Origin: Arsenophonus endosymbiont of Ceratovacuna japonica
GTDB taxonomy: Bacteria; Pseudomonadota; Gammaproteobacteria; Enterobacterales; Enterobacteriaceae
Reading direction: 5' to 3'
NCBI GenBank assembly: GCA_024349725.1
Contig: AP026064.1
Location: 332,592 to 396,591 of the forward strand
Length of the DNA stretch: 64,000 nucleotides
The notes under the pieces are model-generated. The model had not been told where the DNA came from. It was given only the letters and a program-made list of their open reading frames with translations, and did not search any database. The position numbers were made by a program, and so were the translations under genes. Below, in pieces: positions 1-11,290 of this stretch. The stretch's first letter is position 1. Every line of letters starts with the position of its first letter.

Positions 1-416
1 TCTAAATTATTTCCAGCAATAATACAACCATTCTGTGTACCTTTTTCTCTTAATAATCTCGTAAGTTTTCTAGTATCAATATCAGAAATAGCAACTGTTT
101 TATGACGTATCAAATAATTAGATAAACTTTCTTTGCCACGAAAATTGCTATAAATTAATGATAAATTTCGTATTATAAGTCCTTGAGCATGAATAATATC
201 AGATTCTTCATCATCAGGATTAATACCTGTATTTCCAATATGAGGACAAGTTAGTGTAATAATTTGTTTGTAATAAGAAGGATCAGTAAGAATTTCTTGA
301 TACCCAGCTATTGATGTATTAAAGACAACTTCTCCAACAATAATTCCTTTGACTCCAATAGAATTGCCATGAAACTGGGTTCCATCTTCCATAATTAACA
401 TAGCTGGTTCAATCAA
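1..416 (-). CDS. carA: Carbamoyl-phosphate synthase small subunit, N-terminal part (cut by window edge)
   Basis: This is the N-terminal 138 codons of the glutaminase subunit that feeds ammonia to CarB for carbamoyl phosphate, the precursor of arginine and pyrimidines. What is seen is the CarA N-terminal domain: EDGTQFHG near the start, then [27 protein letters not shown] and [15 protein letters not shown], each matching E. coli CarA. The C-terminal amidotransferase domain lies outside the window. I place the start at a TTG (414-416) because a strong GGAGG sits just upstream at 421-425 and the protein begins there in register with E. coli. The next gene on the same strand is dapB, as in E. coli, but 659 bp away. 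Confidence 0.95.
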   Translation of the reverse strand, partial: MIEPAMLIMEDGTQFHGNSIGVKGIIVGEVVFNTSIAGYQEILTDPSYYKQIITLTCPHIGNTGINPDDEESDIIHAQGLIIRNLSLIYSNFRGKESLSNYLIRHKTVAISDIDTRKLTRLLREKGTQNGCIIAGNNL

Positions 417-420
417 AATA

Positions 421-425
421 TCCTC
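421..425 (-). promoter_or_regulatory. Shine-Dalgarno site of carA
   Basis: GGAGG on the minus strand, a few bases before the TTG used as the carA start. It is one of the strongest ribosome binding sites in the window and decides the choice of TTG over later ATG codons in the frame. Confidence 0.7.
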
Positions 426-691
426 CAAAATAATAAAAATTATACATTAAATGTTATTTATTGATTCTTAAAATAATAAATTTACACTATAAATAAATAT
501 TATATAAATTTATTTATTAATTACATATATTTTAATAATGAAAGTAATTATTTTCTAAAATTGATATAATTAGTAAAATTATAAAATATTTTTATTATTG
601 TAATTTATTATTAAATTTAAATATTATATATAAAAAAATAAAAACATTATTATAAGTATAATTTAGTGTAGATTAAAATTTTGTTAAAATA

Positions 692-720
692 TTGACTAAA
701 GTTAATGTACTAATTATAAG
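692..720 (+). promoter_or_regulatory. Sigma-70-like promoter without an obvious gene
   Basis: TTGACT (692-697), a 17-bp spacer, and TATAAG (715-720). The match is good, but the genes on both sides lie on the minus strand, so a transcript would run antisense to dapB. It may be a chance match in A/T-rich DNA or the remains of a lost gene's control region. Confidence 0.3.
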
Positions 721-1075
721 ATGATTAGCTAATTATTGAAAATTTATATAAAAACTAACAATAAAATAATTTATTATACAATATTAATTGTTTTTAATAT
801 AAAATTAATTATTAATATAAAAAATTAGTATATAAATTAATAAAAAATTAATAAGTATTAATAATTTTAATAAATAAAATAATTTTTTTTATATAAAATT
901 GATATTATTAAATTTTTTAATATAAATATTAATGGTTATATTTTATCATATAAAATTTATTGATCTTAAATAGATTATTAATTATTAATAAATTTCACTA
1001 TTATTAATTTTTAAATATATTTTATTATAATAAAATAGTAATATAATTTATATGAATAAAATGTAATTAAATATT

Positions 1076-1888
1076 TTATATATTTAATACATCTTCCATA
1101 CTATATAATCCATTTTTTTTCCCTTTTAACCATAAACAAGCTTTAATAGCACCTTTTGCAAATATAATTCTACTTGATGTTTTATGAATTATCTCTATTC
1201 TTTCTCCAATATCAGCAAAAATTACTGTATGCTCTCCTAAAATATCTCCAGCTCTAATTGTTGTTAAACCAATGTTATTATTTTCCATATTATAAGAAAT
1301 ATTTTTTTTATTGCATGATTTATATTTTTTTAAATTATATTTAATTGATTTAGAAATAATATTTTTCATTGCTAACGCTGTTCCTGATGGTGAATCTACT
1401 TTATATCTATGATGAGCTTCAATAATTTGAATATCACTACATAAACCGATCACTTTTGCAGTTTTTTCTAATAACTTTAATACTAAATTAACACCAATAC
1501 TAAAATTTGATGATAATACAATAGGTATTTTTTTTGCTGCTTTATTGATTTTTTGTTGTATAGTTTTACTAAAACCAGTAGTACCAATAATTATTGCTTT
1601 ATTATTTTTTTTGCAAATTGATAAATAATATTCGGTACATTTAGGATGAGTAAAATCAATTAAAATATCAAATTTATCTAAAACATTAATTATATCATCA
1701 TTAATTATAACATTTAAATTACCAATACCTACTAATTTACCAGCATCAGTACCTATTATACTTGATCCCTTTTGTTTTAATGCTGCCCCTAAAATAATAC
1801 CTTTTTGTTGTGAAACTGCTTTAATTAATTCACGGCCCATACGTCCACTAGAACCAACAATAGCAACACGAATATCTGATTTAGACAT
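1076..1888 (-). CDS. dapB: 4-hydroxy-tetrahydrodipicolinate reductase
   Basis: Cytoplasmic enzyme that reduces hydroxy-tetrahydrodipicolinate with NAD(P)H on the way to diaminopimelate and lysine, so it serves both peptidoglycan and amino-acid supply. The N-terminal Rossmann loop GSSGRMG is at residues 12-18. The catalytic stretch EAHHRYKVDSPSGTA has His159, His160 and Lys163 at the same numbers as E. coli DapB. The length is 270 aa against 273 in E. coli. The ATG is preceded only by a weak AGAGA. It follows ispH and precedes carA on the same strand, as in E. coli; the E. coli genes between ispH and dapB are absent. Confidence 0.97.
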   Translation of the reverse strand: MSKSDIRVAIVGSSGRMGRELIKAVSQQKGIILGAALKQKGSSIIGTDAGKLVGIGNLNVIINDDIINVLDKFDILIDFTHPKCTEYYLSICKKNNKAIIIGTTGFSKTIQQKINKAAKKIPIVLSSNFSIGVNLVLKLLEKTAKVIGLCSDIQIIEAHHRYKVDSPSGTALAMKNIISKSIKYNLKKYKSCNKKNISYNMENNNIGLTTIRAGDILGEHTVIFADIGERIEIIHKTSSRIIFAKGAIKACLWLKGKKNGLYSMEDVLNI

Positions 1889-2017
1889 GTTTTTCTCTTA
1901 TTTAAAAATAAATTAAATATATATTTATCAAATATTAATATTTAATTTAATATAATATTAATTTAAATAAATATTAATAAAAAATTTATTAAAATGAATT
2001 TTTTAAAATAAAAATTA

Positions 2018-2968
2018 CTACTTTAAATGAATATTAAAATATAACTCTTTTGGTAATTTAAAAATAACATTTTCTTTATTACCAGGTAACTCTATTACAT
2101 TATTAACACCTAAATATCTTAATCTTTTAATCACCTGACTAATAAGAATATCTGGTGTTGAAGCTCCAGCAGTAAGACCAATAATTCGTATATCATTCAG
2201 CCAATGTTTTTTAATATCATTATATGAATCAATTAAATAACTAGGTTTATCAGATTTCTGCGCTAATTCAAAAAGACGATTAGCATTGGAAGAATTTTGA
2301 GATCCAATAATAAACATAATATCTACTTTATTCATTAATTCTAATACTGCTTTTTGACGATTAATGGTTGCATAACAAATATTACTTTTATATGGCCCAA
2401 CAATATTAGGAAATCGATTATTTAGTGCATTTATAATATGAGATACACTATCAATTGATAAAGTTGTTTGAGTTATAAAGCATAAGTTATTTGCATCTTT
2501 TACTTGTAATTTCAATACATCTTTTATATTTTCAACAATATATATACCACCAGTTAAATTATGATATTGTCCAATTATACCATTTATTTCAGGATGACCA
2601 AAATAACCAATTATAATTACTTCTTTACCTTTATTACTAGCACGAACTACTTCCATATGTACTTTAGTAACTAATGGACAAGTTGCATCAATTAACATAG
2701 TTAAATTACGTTTTTTTGCTTCTTGTCTAATTTTTTGAGAAACACCATGAGCAGAAAAAATCAAAATAGCATCATCAGGTACTTCAGATATTTGTTCAAC
2801 AAAAATTACACCTTGTTGTCGTAAGTTGTTAATTAAATAATAATTATGGACAATTTCATGTAAAACATAAATAGATGTATCATATAAAGATAATGCATAT
2901 TCAACAATACTAATTGCTCTATTAACACCAGCACAAAATCCTCTAGGATTAGCTAATAATATTTGCAT
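2018..2968 (-). CDS. ispH: 4-hydroxy-3-methylbut-2-enyl diphosphate reductase
   Basis: Last enzyme of the MEP isoprenoid pathway; it makes IPP and DMAPP using a [4Fe-4S] cluster. The three cluster cysteines are visible: Cys12 in GFCAGV, Cys97 in DATCPLV and Cys198 in [10 protein letters not shown]. Conserved His41 (EIVHN) and His74 (SAHG) are present. The length, 316 aa, equals E. coli IspH. An AAGGA ribosome site precedes the ATG. In E. coli fkpB separates it from lspA; here that place is a 463-bp empty spacer, so the old operon survives only in order. Confidence 0.97.
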   Translation of the reverse strand: MQILLANPRGFCAGVNRAISIVEYALSLYDTSIYVLHEIVHNYYLINNLRQQGVIFVEQISEVPDDAILIFSAHGVSQKIRQEAKKRNLTMLIDATCPLVTKVHMEVVRASNKGKEVIIIGYFGHPEINGIIGQYHNLTGGIYIVENIKDVLKLQVKDANNLCFITQTTLSIDSVSHIINALNNRFPNIVGPYKSNICYATINRQKAVLELMNKVDIMFIIGSQNSSNANRLFELAQKSDKPSYLIDSYNDIKKHWLNDIRIIGLTAGASTPDILISQVIKRLRYLGVNNVIELPGNKENVIFKLPKELYFNIHLK

Positions 2969-3431
2969 TTAATTTCCTTATTTATATAATTATATTAAAA
3001 TGATATTTTGATATATTAATAAGTAATTAAATTTAATGTTAATAAAATAAAAAATATTTTATAATTAATATTATAATATATAATACCTTATAATTATTTG
3101 TTATTATAAATAATATAATATTATAAATTTAAAATAAATCATAATTAATATATTTAATAATAAAATATATAATTATACTTATATTTAAATTAACAAATAA
3201 TTTTTCATTTAAAAATATTGATATTATTAATTAAGTAAAAATATTTTAAATATTAATATAATAAAATTTTGATATTTAAGTAAAATAACAATTTATATTT
3301 AATTTATATTACATTAAATTAAAAATTTTAATTTTATATTATAATACTATATTATTTACACTAATATTAATTTAATAATATAAATTATTATAATAAATAA
3401 ATTAATTTATATAATTTAAACGAATGATAAA
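2969..3431. other. Spacer where fkpB stands in E. coli
   Basis: 463 bp, almost pure A/T, between ispH and lspA. The length is close to an fkpB gene, but I could not recognise any FkpB motif in any frame. Nothing else is visible. Confidence 0.5.
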
Positions 3432-3932
3432 TTAAAATATATTTAAATTTTTATTTGTATTTATAAAATCATTTAAAATAATTAAAATTGTTCCAATACA
3501 AATAGCTATATCTGCAATATTAAATGTTGGCCAATGCCAAGTGTTAATATAAAAATCAATAAAATCAATTACAGCACCATATACTAATCTATCATATAAA
3601 TTTCCTAATGTTCCACCAATAATTAATGCATAAGCAATATTGATTAATTTATTATTTATATTTTGATAATACATAATAAATGCAAGAATTATACAAATAA
3701 TAATAGAAATAAATATAAATAACCAACATTGCCATCCATTCTCATCAGCTAAAAAACTAAATGCTGACCCAGAGTTTTTCGTATAAGTAAAATTAATATA
3801 ATGTATGAATGGTATTGATTCATATAATTGAAAGTTATTTAAAATTATTTGTTTAGTATAAAAATCAATAAATAATATAATAAACGTTAACCATAACCAA
3901 TGTAAACCAGTATAACAAATATAATTTTTCAT
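3432..3932 (-). CDS. lspA: Lipoprotein signal peptidase II
   Basis: Inner-membrane aspartyl protease that cuts the signal peptide from diacylglyceryl prolipoproteins. Four hydrophobic segments lie at about residues 12-30, 68-88, 97-110 and 138-155. The two family catalytic blocks are present: GNLYDR with Asp114 and NIADIAI with Asp141; the conserved Asp23 in the first membrane segment is also kept. The length is 166 aa against 164 in E. coli. Its ATG overlaps the ileS stop in a TAATG arrangement, so translation is probably coupled. With lnt at 38-39.6 kb, the cell keeps at least two steps of lipoprotein maturation. Confidence 0.96.
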   Translation of the reverse strand: MKNYICYTGLHWLWLTFIILFIDFYTKQIILNNFQLYESIPFIHYINFTYTKNSGSAFSFLADENGWQCWLFIFISIIICIILAFIMYYQNINNKLINIAYALIIGGTLGNLYDRLVYGAVIDFIDFYINTWHWPTFNIADIAICIGTILIILNDFINTNKNLNIF

Positions 3933-6748
3933 TAGACAAACTTACGTATTTCACCGTTACCGGATATATTAGTAATACATCGACTACACAACTCTATATA
4001 ATCTGCTTCTAGACCAATATCTGTTGTATAATGCCAACAACGAGGACATTTATTACCTTTTGCTTTTTGTAAATCAATTTTTAATCCACTTAACTCACTA
4101 TTTTGTGCATTAACTGTAGCTTTATTAATATCAATAACTTTAGCTTGTGAGGTTAATAATACAAAATGTAATTCATCACTTATAAGATTAAGTATTTCCA
4201 TTAATTCCGCATCTGCATATAAAATTACTGAAGCTTCTAATGAACTACGTATTAATTTATTTGTACGAGCTTGTTCAAGAATTTTATTAACCTCACCACG
4301 AATAATTAATAACTTATCCCAAAATTTATTATTAAGTATTTCATTATCATCTAATCCAAATAAGTCTACATAATATTCCTCAGTAAAAACATATTTACTA
4401 TGTTCACCTGGTAATTGTTGCCAAATTTCATCGGCTGTAAAAGAAAGTATTGGCGCAATCCATCGTACTAATGCTTCTATTATATGAAATAAGGCTGTTT
4501 GGCAACTACGATGTGCTAAACTATCTTTTTTTGTTGTATATTTTCGATCTTTAATAATATCTAAATAAAAAGATCCCATTTCAATTGAACAAAATTGCAT
4601 CAAGCGTTTTACAACTGAATTAAAGTCATAATTAGCATAATATACAGCTATTTCTGATTGAACTTCTTTGGCTTTTCCTACAGCCCAACGATCTATAACT
4701 ATAAATTTCTCTGGTTTAATTTGATGTAAATGTGGATTAAAACCATTTAAATTTGCTAATAAAAAACGTGCAGTATTACGTATGCGGCGATAACTTTCAG
4801 ATGAATTTTTTAAAATTTCTCTAGAAACTGCAATTTCATTAGTATAATCTGTTGAAGCAATCCATAGTCTTAAAATATCAGCTCCTAAATCATTCATTAT
4901 ATCTTGCGGGCTAATAGTATTCCCTAATGATTTTGACATTTTACGTCCTTTGCCATCAACAGTAAAACCATGAGTTAATACTTCTCGATATGGTGCTTTT
5001 CCTTTGATTGCTATTGATAGTATTAAAGATGACATAAACCAACCGCGATGTTGATCAGATCCTTCTAGATATAAATCAGCAGAATTACCTTTAAATTCTG
5101 GTCTAAAATCTATAACACTATAATTAGTAGAACCAGAATCAAACCAAACATCAAGAGTATCGTATACTTTGATATAATTAGAGGCATCATTACCTAATAT
5201 TTTAACAGGATCTAAATCCCACCATGCCTGAATACCTGATTTTTTAACATGCTTAACAATTTCTTTAATTAATTCTAATGTACGCGGATGTAATTCTTTT
5301 GTTTTCTTATGTATAAATAATACCATTGGTATACCCCAAGTACGTTGGCGAGAAACGCACCAATCTAAGCGATTTGTAACCATAGTTTTAATTCGATTTT
5401 TTCCCCAATTAGGCATCCATTTAACATTTTCTATACCTTTTATTAATTGTTCGCGTAAATTATTTTTTTCCATACTTATAAACCATTGTGGTGTTATACG
5501 AAAAATAACTGGTGTTTTATGTCTCCAACAATAATGATAACTATGTTTTAATGTTTCTTTATATAATAAGGTATTATTTTTTATTAAAATTTGTATTATT
5601 AATTTATTAGCTTTAAATATGGAAACACCATCTAAACCAGGATAAGTATTAGGTAAATAACAACCATTTGAACACACAATATTTTCTATTTGAAGTTTAT
5701 ATTCTTGCCCAATAATATAATCTTCAGGACCATGGCATGGTGCAATATGTACAAGACCAGTTCCTATATCCATAGTCACATGATTACTTAAAATTATTGG
5801 TACATCAAAATTAATAAATGGGTGATAAAATCGTAAAAATTCTAATTTAGAACCATTACATTGTCCTAAAATTTTCCATTTTGTTGTTGAAATTCGTTTC
5901 ATTATTATTTTAACTAATGATTTAGCTAAAATTAAGCATTCATTATTGTTAATTTCAATTAATTGATATTCAAATTTAGGATTAACTGCAATTGCTCGAT
6001 TGGCAGGTAATGTCCATGGTGTCGTTGTCCAAATTACTGCTGAAATTGGTAAGTATGATGATTTTATGTTAAATATATTATAAACAGCATTAATGTTTAT
6101 TGATCTAAAGCATATATAAATAGAAGGTGATAATTTATTATGATATTCTATCTCTGCTTCTGCTAATGAAGAACAACACAAAGTGCACCAATAAACTGGT
6201 TTAGCACCTTGTATCAAATAACCGTTTTTAATTACTTCATGTAATGCATAAATAATATTAGCTTCTGTATTAAAATCCATAGTTAAATATGGTCGATCCC
6301 AATCACTAAGTATACCCATTCTTATAAAGTCATTTTTTTGTTTAGTAATTTGTTCTGTAGCATATTTACGACATTCTTCACGAAAAATAACTGTAGAAAC
6401 TTTATCACCAGGTTTCCCAATAATTTGTTCAACTTTATGTTCGATAGGCAAACCATGGCAATCCCAACCAGGAATATATGGTGAATCAAATCCTGCTAAT
6501 CCTTTAGATTTAATTATAATATCTTTAAGTATTTTATTAACTGCATGACCAATATGAAGATTTCCATTAGCATAAGGAGGCCCATCATGTAGTATAAATA
6601 CTTGTTTTCCTATTTTAGATTTGCGAATAGCTTTATATAAATTGTTTTTATACCAATTAATTAATATTTGTGGTTCTTTTTTAGATAGATTACCACGCAT
6701 AGGAAACTTTGTTTTTGGTAAATTTAGAGTATTTTTATAGTCATTCAT
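3932..6748 (-). CDS. ileS: Isoleucyl-tRNA synthetase
   Basis: Class I synthetase that charges tRNA-Ile in the cytoplasm. The HIGH motif is at residues 65-68, the CP1 editing domain with [13 protein letters not shown] follows, and KMSKS lies in [11 protein letters not shown] at about residue 604. The C-terminal zinc site CPRCWHY...CSRC is intact. The length, 938 aa, is identical to E. coli IleS, with dense identity throughout. In the editing region the E. coli APGHGPDDY reads APCHGPEDY here, a small Gly-to-Cys departure. It sits between ribF and lspA as in E. coli. Confidence 0.98.
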   Translation of the reverse strand: MNDYKNTLNLPKTKFPMRGNLSKKEPQILINWYKNNLYKAIRKSKIGKQVFILHDGPPYANGNLHIGHAVNKILKDIIIKSKGLAGFDSPYIPGWDCHGLPIEHKVEQIIGKPGDKVSTVIFREECRKYATEQITKQKNDFIRMGILSDWDRPYLTMDFNTEANIIYALHEVIKNGYLIQGAKPVYWCTLCCSSLAEAEIEYHNKLSPSIYICFRSININAVYNIFNIKSSYLPISAVIWTTTPWTLPANRAIAVNPKFEYQLIEINNNECLILAKSLVKIIMKRISTTKWKILGQCNGSKLEFLRFYHPFINFDVPIILSNHVTMDIGTGLVHIAPCHGPEDYIIGQEYKLQIENIVCSNGCYLPNTYPGLDGVSIFKANKLIIQILIKNNTLLYKETLKHSYHYCWRHKTPVIFRITPQWFISMEKNNLREQLIKGIENVKWMPNWGKNRIKTMVTNRLDWCVSRQRTWGIPMVLFIHKKTKELHPRTLELIKEIVKHVKKSGIQAWWDLDPVKILGNDASNYIKVYDTLDVWFDSGSTNYSVIDFRPEFKGNSADLYLEGSDQHRGWFMSSLILSIAIKGKAPYREVLTHGFTVDGKGRKMSKSLGNTISPQDIMNDLGADILRLWIASTDYTNEIAVSREILKNSSESYRRIRNTARFLLANLNGFNPHLHQIKPEKFIVIDRWAVGKAKEVQSEIAVYYANYDFNSVVKRLMQFCSIEMGSFYLDIIKDRKYTTKKDSLAHRSCQTALFHIIEALVRWIAPILSFTADEIWQQLPGEHSKYVFTEEYYVDLFGLDDNEILNNKFWDKLLIIRGEVNKILEQARTNKLIRSSLEASVILYADAELMEILNLISDELHFVLLTSQAKVIDINKATVNAQNSELSGLKIDLQKAKGNKCPRCWHYTTDIGLEADYIELCSRCITNISGNGEIRKFV

Positions 6749-6786
6749 TTAATTTCTCGATTATAATTTTTTGTTAAATAATTTAA

Positions 6787-7716
6787 TTATAATGACCGAA
6801 AGAATTTTCTTGCAGCCATTATATCATTATAAATTTGATTTTTTAATTGATTAATAGAAGAAAATTTTTGTTCATTACGTAATTTTTTACGTAATATAAT
6901 GTTAATATAACGTCCATATATATTCATATTTATATCTATTAAATGTACTTCAATTTGTTGATCTATACCATTTACTGTTGGTCGAGTGCCAATATTTGCT
7001 ACTGCAGGTAATGGGTATTTAGATAATCCATGTACCTCCACTATATAAACTCCTCTAACAGACATAACTAAACATTTAAATAATATATTTGCTGTTGGAA
7101 AACCAATCGTACTGCCAAGTTGGTTACCATGAACCACTCTACCACTTAACCTATAAGAATGTCCCATAAGGCTTTCAGCTAAATTCAGATTGTCATTTAA
7201 TAACGCTTTCCTAATAGATGTACTACTAACTCTCTTCCCGGAATCACAAAAACTTTCAGTATTGGCTACTTTAAAACCATATTTTTCACCAGCTTTACAA
7301 AGATATCTAAAATCACCTACTCTATTTTTTCCAAATCGAAAATCATCACCAATAGCTAAAAATTTTACTCTTAATTTTTTTACTAATAATTCTGAAACAA
7401 AATTTTGTGGTGTTAATGCAGAAAATTTATGGTTAAATTTAATACATCTTAAATAATCTACTCCATATTCAGTAAGATATTTTATTTTATCACGCAAACA
7501 TGTTAAACGTGCTGGTGCTTTTGTTCCTAAAAAAAACTCTAATGGTTGAGGCTCAAAAATCATAACCATTGTTGGCAATCCTGAACGTTGACTATATTGT
7601 TTTAAATATTTTAATAACGATTGATGTCCTCTATGAACAGAATCAAAATTACCAATAGTTAATACACAACCATTATGATATGAATTTATATAATGTATAT
7701 TACGTATTAACTTCAT
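6787..7716 (-). CDS. ribF: Bifunctional riboflavin kinase / FAD synthetase
   Basis: Converts riboflavin to FMN and FMN to FAD. The N-terminal nucleotidyltransferase shows GNFDSVHRGH (about residues 22-31), GDDFRFG and the SSTSIR motif; the C-terminal flavokinase shows GRVVHG, IGFPTAN and NIGTRPTV. The frame is open to a TTG at 7726-7728, but the ATG at 7714-7716 gives MKLIR, exactly the E. coli N-terminus, so I use that. The length is 309 aa against 313 in E. coli. It lies 38 bp upstream of ileS. Retention implies that riboflavin, made or imported, is turned into cofactors in the symbiont. Confidence 0.96.
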   Translation of the reverse strand: MKLIRNIHYINSYHNGCVLTIGNFDSVHRGHQSLLKYLKQYSQRSGLPTMVMIFEPQPLEFFLGTKAPARLTCLRDKIKYLTEYGVDYLRCIKFNHKFSALTPQNFVSELLVKKLRVKFLAIGDDFRFGKNRVGDFRYLCKAGEKYGFKVANTESFCDSGKRVSSTSIRKALLNDNLNLAESLMGHSYRLSGRVVHGNQLGSTIGFPTANILFKCLVMSVRGVYIVEVHGLSKYPLPAVANIGTRPTVNGIDQQIEVHLIDINMNIYGRYINIILRKKLRNEQKFSSINQLKNQIYNDIMAARKFFRSL

Positions 7717-8213
7717 AAATAGTCTCAATATAATAAAATTTATATACTATACCGTTTACTACATTGAAGATTAAATAACTATTTTATGAATTTAATAATA
7801 ATAAATAAATAATTATTTTCACATTTTTATTAAAAAATTTTATTTAAAATAATTATATATTTTAATTATTAAAAATTAATATTGAACATTATATTAAATA
7901 TTTTAGTAGATAAAATATAATTTTAAATTATTTTATAATATAGTATAAAATTTATATATTTTATTAATTTTTATTATAAAAATTAATAAATTATTATTTA
8001 TTTATAAAATATTTAATATTAATATTATTTTAATTTATATTTAAATTTAATAGTTTATTAATTATATTAATAAATTATTAAAATAATATAATAATATATT
8101 TCATTTTTATATATCATATTCAATTATAAGCATTTATTGACAAATAATTATTTAAAAGTATATTATTTAATTTTTAAATTACTTTAATAAAATAAATATT
8201 TAGGAGATAAACA
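7717..8213. other. Divergent spacer ribF-rpsT
   Basis: About 500 bp between divergent genes. Apart from the rpsT promoter at 8137-8166 and its ribosome site, it is A/T-rich sequence in which I see nothing. Confidence 0.5.
8137..8166 (+). promoter_or_regulatory. Probable sigma-70 promoter of rpsT
   Basis: A perfect -35 TTGACA (8137-8142), an 18-bp spacer and TATTAT (8161-8166), about 50 bp before the rpsT start on the same strand. Position and strand fit the gene. Confidence 0.6.
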
Positions 8214-8474
8214 TTGGTTAATATCAAGTCAGCTAAAAAACGTAGTATACAATCAGAGAAACGACGTAAACATAATTCTAGTTGTCGTTCTATGGTGCGA
8301 ACTTTTATCAAGAAAGTTTATTTTGCTATAGCTTCTGGAAATAAAGAAGAATCGCAAAAAGCATTCAATAATATGCAACCTATTGTTGATCGTTATGCTA
8401 GTAAAGGTTTAATTCATAAAAATAAAGCTGCACGTCATAAAGCAAATCTATTATCAAAAATAAAATTAATGTAA
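8214..8474 (+). CDS. rpsT: 30S ribosomal protein S20
   Basis: Small basic protein that binds 16S rRNA in the 30S body. It is 86 aa against 87 in E. coli, with NIKSAKKR at the start, RTFIKKVY in the middle and [16 protein letters not shown] near the end. The start is TTG (8214-8216) after AGGAG. E. coli rpsT also begins with UUG, which is part of its autogenous translational control, so the rare start is ancestral and probably functional. A consensus promoter lies just upstream. Confidence 0.98.
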   Translation: MVNIKSAKKRSIQSEKRRKHNSSCRSMVRTFIKKVYFAIASGNKEESQKAFNNMQPIVDRYASKGLIHKNKAARHKANLLSKIKLM

Positions 8475-8949
8475 TTTTTTAGTTTTTTTAAATGAATTTT
8501 AGTTAAATTTTATTTTTATTAAAATTGTATTTTTTACTTTAAATTGTTATTTATAAATATAAAATTTATATTAAATATAATTAAAAAATATATGATATAT
8601 ATCATACTTAAAATAAATATTTATTTTATTTTTAAATAAAAAAATAAATATATTTATTATAATAATTTAAATAAATTATTTTTTTAATAATAAATAAATA
8701 TATAAAATTATATGTATAAATTAAATTAATAATATTTAATTAAATGTATTATTTTAATTAATAAAATTAAAATAAAAAAATTAATAATAAAATATTAGCA
8801 ATTATTGAAAAATATTTAAATTTAATAAAATATTTATTAATTCAATTGTTATTTAAAAAATTTTAATTTATTTTTTAGTAAATATTAAATTAATTTTTAA
8901 TAAGTAAATTATATAATAAACAATAATAAAATATATAGAATATATAAGT
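8475..8949. other. Spacer rpsT-tsaC
   Basis: 475 bp of A/T-rich sequence; no gene, RNA or clear terminator recognised. Confidence 0.5.
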
Positions 8950-9519
8950 ATGTTTAATAAAATGTTGCCTTTATTTAAAAATATTATTAAATCATTAGAT
9001 AAAGGTAAAATTATAGCATATCCAACAGAAGCTATTTTTGGTCTTGGATGTGACCCAACTAATGAAGAAGCAGTTTGTCAGTTATTATTATTAAAACAGC
9101 GTTCATGGAAAAAAGGATTAATATTAATAGCAGGAAATTATAAACAATTAATTCCTTATATTGATGATAAAAGATTAACTAATTTGCAAAAGAAAAAAAT
9201 GATTGCAACAGATAATAGGGCTATAACTTGGATTGTGCCAGCTAAAAAAAATACACCAAAATGGTTAACAGGAAAATTCGATTCTGTAGCGGTTCGTATT
9301 ATTAATTTTAAATTAATTAAGAATCTTTGTTTTTTATATAATAAACCATTAATTTCTACTAGTGCTAATTTAAATGGATTACAACCTTGTAAAACAAAAG
9401 AAGAAGTTATTTCTCAATTTAATGGCAAAATATCTATTTTAGAAGGTTTTATTGAAGGTTATAAAAATCCATCTGAAATTCGAGACATAATAACTGGTTA
9501 TTTATATAGAAAAGGTTAA
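8950..9519 (+). CDS. tsaC: Threonylcarbamoyl-AMP synthase
   Basis: Makes threonylcarbamoyl-adenylate from Thr, bicarbonate and ATP for t6A37 in tRNAs reading ANN codons. It is YrdC/TsaC rather than the longer Sua5: 189 aa against 190 in E. coli TsaC. Recognisable blocks are IAYPTEAIFGLGCDP, LKQRSWKKGLILIA, WLTGKFDSVAVRI, STSANLNG and the C-terminal PSEIRDIITG. It stands alone between long spacers; its E. coli neighbour aroE is not present. Confidence 0.95.
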   Translation: MFNKMLPLFKNIIKSLDKGKIIAYPTEAIFGLGCDPTNEEAVCQLLLLKQRSWKKGLILIAGNYKQLIPYIDDKRLTNLQKKKMIATDNRAITWIVPAKKNTPKWLTGKFDSVAVRIINFKLIKNLCFLYNKPLISTSANLNGLQPCKTKEEVISQFNGKISILEGFIEGYKNPSEIRDIITGYLYRKG

Positions 9520-11004
9520 TATAATAATAATTTGCATTATTTTAGTAATTTAATATATATTATAAATTATTTTTTATTAAATTTTATTAAAAATAAATAC
9601 TAATTATAATTTTTAAAGTTTTATATTTTAAATAAAATAATTAATATATTATATGTTAATTATAATATTATTAATATATAATATATAATATAAAAATTTA
9701 TTTTTAAATTATAAATATTAAATAATAATTATAAATATAATATTTAAATATGTTTATTATATTAATTATTAATTTTTTTATAAAAATCTTTTTATTTAAT
9801 TTTATTTAAAAAAATATATATTATTAAAATATAATAATATTATATATTAATATTAATATTTTATTATAAATTTATTATTTCATATATATTAAATTTATTG
9901 ATTAATTAAAAAAATAAATTATTTTATTGTTTAGATAATAATTAATGCAATAATTATATAATATAATTATTACATGAATTATATTAATCAATGTTTTATA
10001 TTTTTGTAATATTTGAATATTTTATTTATATAAATTAAAATTTAGTTACTAAATAATATATATTAAAATTTATTTAATATTAAAATATTAATTTTTAAAA
10101 TAGTTGATTTTTTATGTAAAATTTGTTAGTTAATAGATTGTTGAATTATATATAATATTTTATTATTAAATTATTAATAAAATATATTTATTATTAGAAA
10201 TAATAAGTATTTAAAATAAAAAATAAAATAATTACTTTACTTTTATAATTTAAAATATATAATATATAATTTTATTATTTTTAAATTAATAAATAATAAA
10301 ATTCTTAATAAAATAGTAATTAAATTTATAATAATATTATATAAAACATTGTTTACTTAAATAATATTTAATTATATTTTAATTGTTTATATTAAAATTA
10401 AAATTATGTATAAAATATTATAAAAAATATAAATATATAATATATATATTATAAATATACTTTTTAATATAATTATATATACTTTATATAAAGTATATAT
10501 AATTAAATTTTTTATATTTAAAAAAAAATGAAATATTAATTAATTTTATATTAATAATTAATAATATAAATAATATTAATTTAATTATATATATAAATTA
10601 TTTAATTTATTAATAATAGTTTTAATGTTGACTAAATAAAATGTATTAATTATATTAGTTTTTATTTATAATGATAAAATTTATATTTTAGATAAATAAA
10701 TATATAAAAAATTATTATTTTATAATTATTTAAAATATTTTATAAGTTTAATAAAATTATATATTCATTTTTATTATTAATTATTTATTTTATTTTTATA
10801 TGTATTATATTAAAATATATATAAATATATATCATTTAATTTTTATATTAAATTTTTATTATTTTATTTATTATTTAAATGATATTAATAATTATACAAT
10901 CAATTAAAGTAAAAATATATTTTGAATTTAAATAAATATAATATTAGTATTAAATATATAATAAAATAATATAAATTGATTTTTATTTAATTAAATAATT
11001 TATA
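9520..11004. other. Long gene-free spacer
   Basis: 1.5 kb of nearly pure A/T. I looked for remnants of aroE, the E. coli neighbour of tsaC, and found none. The last bases include a possible promoter for tRNA-Glu (TTGATT near 10977), but I cannot separate it from background. Confidence 0.5.
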
Positions 11005-11080
11005 GTCTCTTTCGTCTAGAGGTTTAGGACATCGCCCTTTCACGGCGGTAACAGGGGTTCAAATCCCCTAGGAGACACCA
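11005..11080 (+). tRNA. gltT: tRNA-Glu (TTC)
   Basis: 76 nt, almost identical to E. coli tRNA-Glu. The acceptor GTCTCTT pairs with AGGAGAC, the anticodon loop CTTTCAC gives TTC, the T loop is GTTCAAATC, and CCA is encoded. In E. coli this tRNA lies in 16S-23S spacers; here no rRNA is nearby. The family is certain; the symbol is only by analogy. Confidence 0.97.
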
Positions 11081-11290
11081 TTAATAATAAAATAATAAAA
11101 TATAAAATAATAAATTAATATTTCTATAAATATAATTAATATATATATATTATATTTATAATAAATAAATATATTATTAATATTTTAATTTATGTTTAAT
11201 TAATATATAAAATTTATATTTTACTTAATTTAAAAATTATATTTTATAATTTAAAAAATTTATTTAATTATTTTATATTTAATTAATTTA

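Larger units (their letters stand above)
417..1075. other. Intergenic spacer carA-dapB
   Basis: 659 bp of A/T-rich sequence with no supportable gene. The only non-random element I see is a promoter-like pair on the plus strand at 692-720, which points away from carA and antisense into dapB. Confidence 0.6.

Noticed and set aside
8475..8600. Terminator after rpsT
   Set aside because: T-rich runs exist, but no hairpin better than the A/T background.
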